From NCBI GenBank assembly GCA_943327025.2, contig CALPVO020000121.1, positions 1 to 6,664 of the forward strand: DNA of 6,664 nucleotides, in the 5' to 3' direction. Source of the stretch: Janthinobacterium lividum (lineage in GTDB: Bacteria; Pseudomonadota; Gammaproteobacteria; Steroidobacterales; Steroidobacteraceae). The notes below the pieces were generated by a model, which searched no databases, was not told where the DNA came from, and saw only the letters and a list, made by a program, of their open reading frames with translations. Shown here one piece after another: positions 6,017-6,664 of this stretch. The translations under genes were made by a program, and so were the position numbers. Each line of letters opens with the position of its first letter. Position 1 is the stretch's first letter.

Positions 6017-6100
6017 GGGGCGGCAGCTCAAGCATGGGGCGGCAGTTCAAGCATGCAGCGGTAACTCAAACGAGCGGTAGCAGTTCAAGCCTGCGCCTGC
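6006..6100. repeat. 19-bp tandem repeat, five units, across the rdgB-hemW junction
   Basis: Units begin at 6006, 6025, 6044, 6063 and 6082. Unit 1 is AACTCAAGCATGGGGCGGC; unit 2 differs at one position and unit 3 differs from unit 2 at four. Unit 4 is strongly diverged, and unit 5 matches unit 3 at 14 of 19. On the minus strand each of units 1-3 holds ATGCTTGA, a start codon with an out-of-frame TGA. Unit 5 carries the last codons and stop of rdgB, and unit 1 carries the hemW ATG. The gradient of identity suggests recent duplication at the hemW end. Nineteen is not a multiple of three. Confidence 0.85.
6009..6054 (-). other. Two overlapping mini-ORFs ending on the hemW start
   Basis: ATG at 6054 and ATG at 6035 each open an 8-codon frame, both encoding MLELPPHA, ending at 6028 and 6009. 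The second stop codon lies within ATGCTTGA at the hemW start, so a terminating ribosome would be placed on the hemW ATG. Neither has a strong Shine-Dalgarno. They are by-products of the repeat and may or may not be translated. Confidence 0.35.
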
Positions 6101-6664
6101 CAAGCCGTGAGGAACGCCCGCAACGCGGCGCCGCGATGGCTCTGTGCATGCTTTTCAGCGTCCGGCATGTCCGCCGCGGTGCGGCCACAGGGCAGCACGA
6201 ACAGCGGGTCGTAACCGAAGCCGCCGGTACCGCTGGGTGTGGTAGTGATACGCCCTTCCCAGGCACCGGCAGCGATGAGCGGCACCGGGTCTGCCGCGTG
6301 TCGCACGAAAGCCAGCACGCAGTGATAGCGCGCCGTCCGCGCAAGGTCGGGCGCTGCCTCCAGCGCTGCTACCAGCCGCGCGTTGTTCTCGGCATCGTTA
6401 CCGCTGCGGGGGTCGGCCGCTAACTGCGCCGCCACGGCGAACGGGTCCAGCCCCACGAGGCTGGGAGCAGGCAGCAAGGTGTACCGCGCGGACCAGATGC
6501 CCGGCGCACCGCCGAGACCGTCCACCGCGAGACCGGAGTCGTCGGCCAGCGCCGGCAAACCCGTGTGCAATGCCGCGTGGCGCGCTTTGATGAGCGCGTT
6601 CTCCACGAACGTCAGGCCGGTTTCCGCCACGGGCGGCACCGTTTGCGAACCCGTGAAGTCGCCC
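6085..6664 (-). CDS. rdgB: RdgB/HAM1 family non-canonical purine NTP pyrophosphatase (5' end off the window)
   Basis: Hydrolyses dITP, ITP and XTP to monophosphates and pyrophosphate, keeping deaminated purines out of DNA and RNA. The 192 visible residues start inside the protein; about 25 N-terminal residues, including the SxTxNxxK-type nucleotide-binding motif, should lie beyond the right edge. Visible motifs: [17 protein letters not shown] (14-30), [22 protein letters not shown] (40-61) with the catalytic Asp in [14 protein letters not shown] and, near the C-terminus, SHRGAAL. Between SARY and NNARL there is a stretch of about 32 residues where E. coli RdgB has about 9. A GTG at 6639 could serve as a start but would remove conserved sequence, and the frame remains open upstream. 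The stop lies 68 nt before the hemW ATG, consistent with the rdgB-hemW operon of many gammaproteobacteria. Confidence 0.95.
   Translation of the reverse strand, partial: GDFTGSQTVPPVAETGLTFVENALIKARHAALHTGLPALADDSGLAVDGLGGAPGIWSARYTLLPAPSLVGLDPFAVAAQLAADPRSGNDAENNARLVAALEAAPDLARTARYHCVLAFVRHAADPVPLIAAGAWEGRITTTPSGTGGFGYDPLFVLPCGRTAADMPDAEKHAQSHRGAALRAFLTAWQAQA

Noticed and set aside
6017..6031. TTG start for hemW five codons upstream
   Set aside because: It lies in repeat sequence, and the ATG at 6016 gives the N-terminus expected from homologues.
6006..6100. CRISPR array
   Set aside because: The 19-bp units are directly adjacent with no spacers.

Overview
The window comes from a GC-rich bacterial chromosome, most likely a gammaproteobacterium outside the enterics. 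The rdgB-hemW pair and the rpmE / M48 protease / gltA cluster look like Xanthomonadales or Nevskiales relatives, but this placement rests on remembered gene order and is not proven. All six genes lie on the minus strand and are listed here in transcription order, right to left: rdgB (5' end beyond the right edge), hemW, rpmE, a secreted M48 metalloprotease, gltA, and a carotenoid-oxygenase/lignostilbene-dioxygenase-type gene (3' end beyond the left edge).

Right part (4700-6664): rdgB (ITP/XTP pyrophosphatase) and hemW (radical-SAM-like heme chaperone) form a two-gene unit. Their junction is a decaying 19-bp tandem repeat of five units. It carries the rdgB stop codon, the hemW start codon and two overlapping 8-codon mini-ORFs, the second of which stops on top of the hemW start. 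Both proteins appear to carry low-complexity insertions relative to the E. coli homologues as I recall them.

Middle (4317-4699): a 383-bp gene-free stretch. It holds two perfect 9-bp DnaA boxes as an 11-bp inverted repeat, a third near-match box, a 70-bp tract with only 19 G/C bases, an exact match to the IHF consensus, and the probable rpmE promoter. This looks like a DnaA-dependent replication control locus (oriC, datA-like or DARS-like). No dnaA, dnaN, rpmH or mnmG is in view, and gene direction does not change across it, so its identity is open.

Left part (1-4316): rpmE (zinc-ribbon L31) ends in two hairpins, the second a good intrinsic terminator. The M48 protease follows with its own Sec signal peptide. 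Next is gltA (type II citrate synthase) with its own short promoter region and a downstream intrinsic terminator. Last is the oxygenase, which has a clear Shine-Dalgarno sequence and all three of the iron-binding histidines expected in the visible part. It also has the Tyr/Lys pair typical of enzymes that cleave 4-hydroxyphenyl alkenes. The rpmE, M48 and gltA-oxygenase boundaries each carry hairpins, so these genes are probably transcribed separately.
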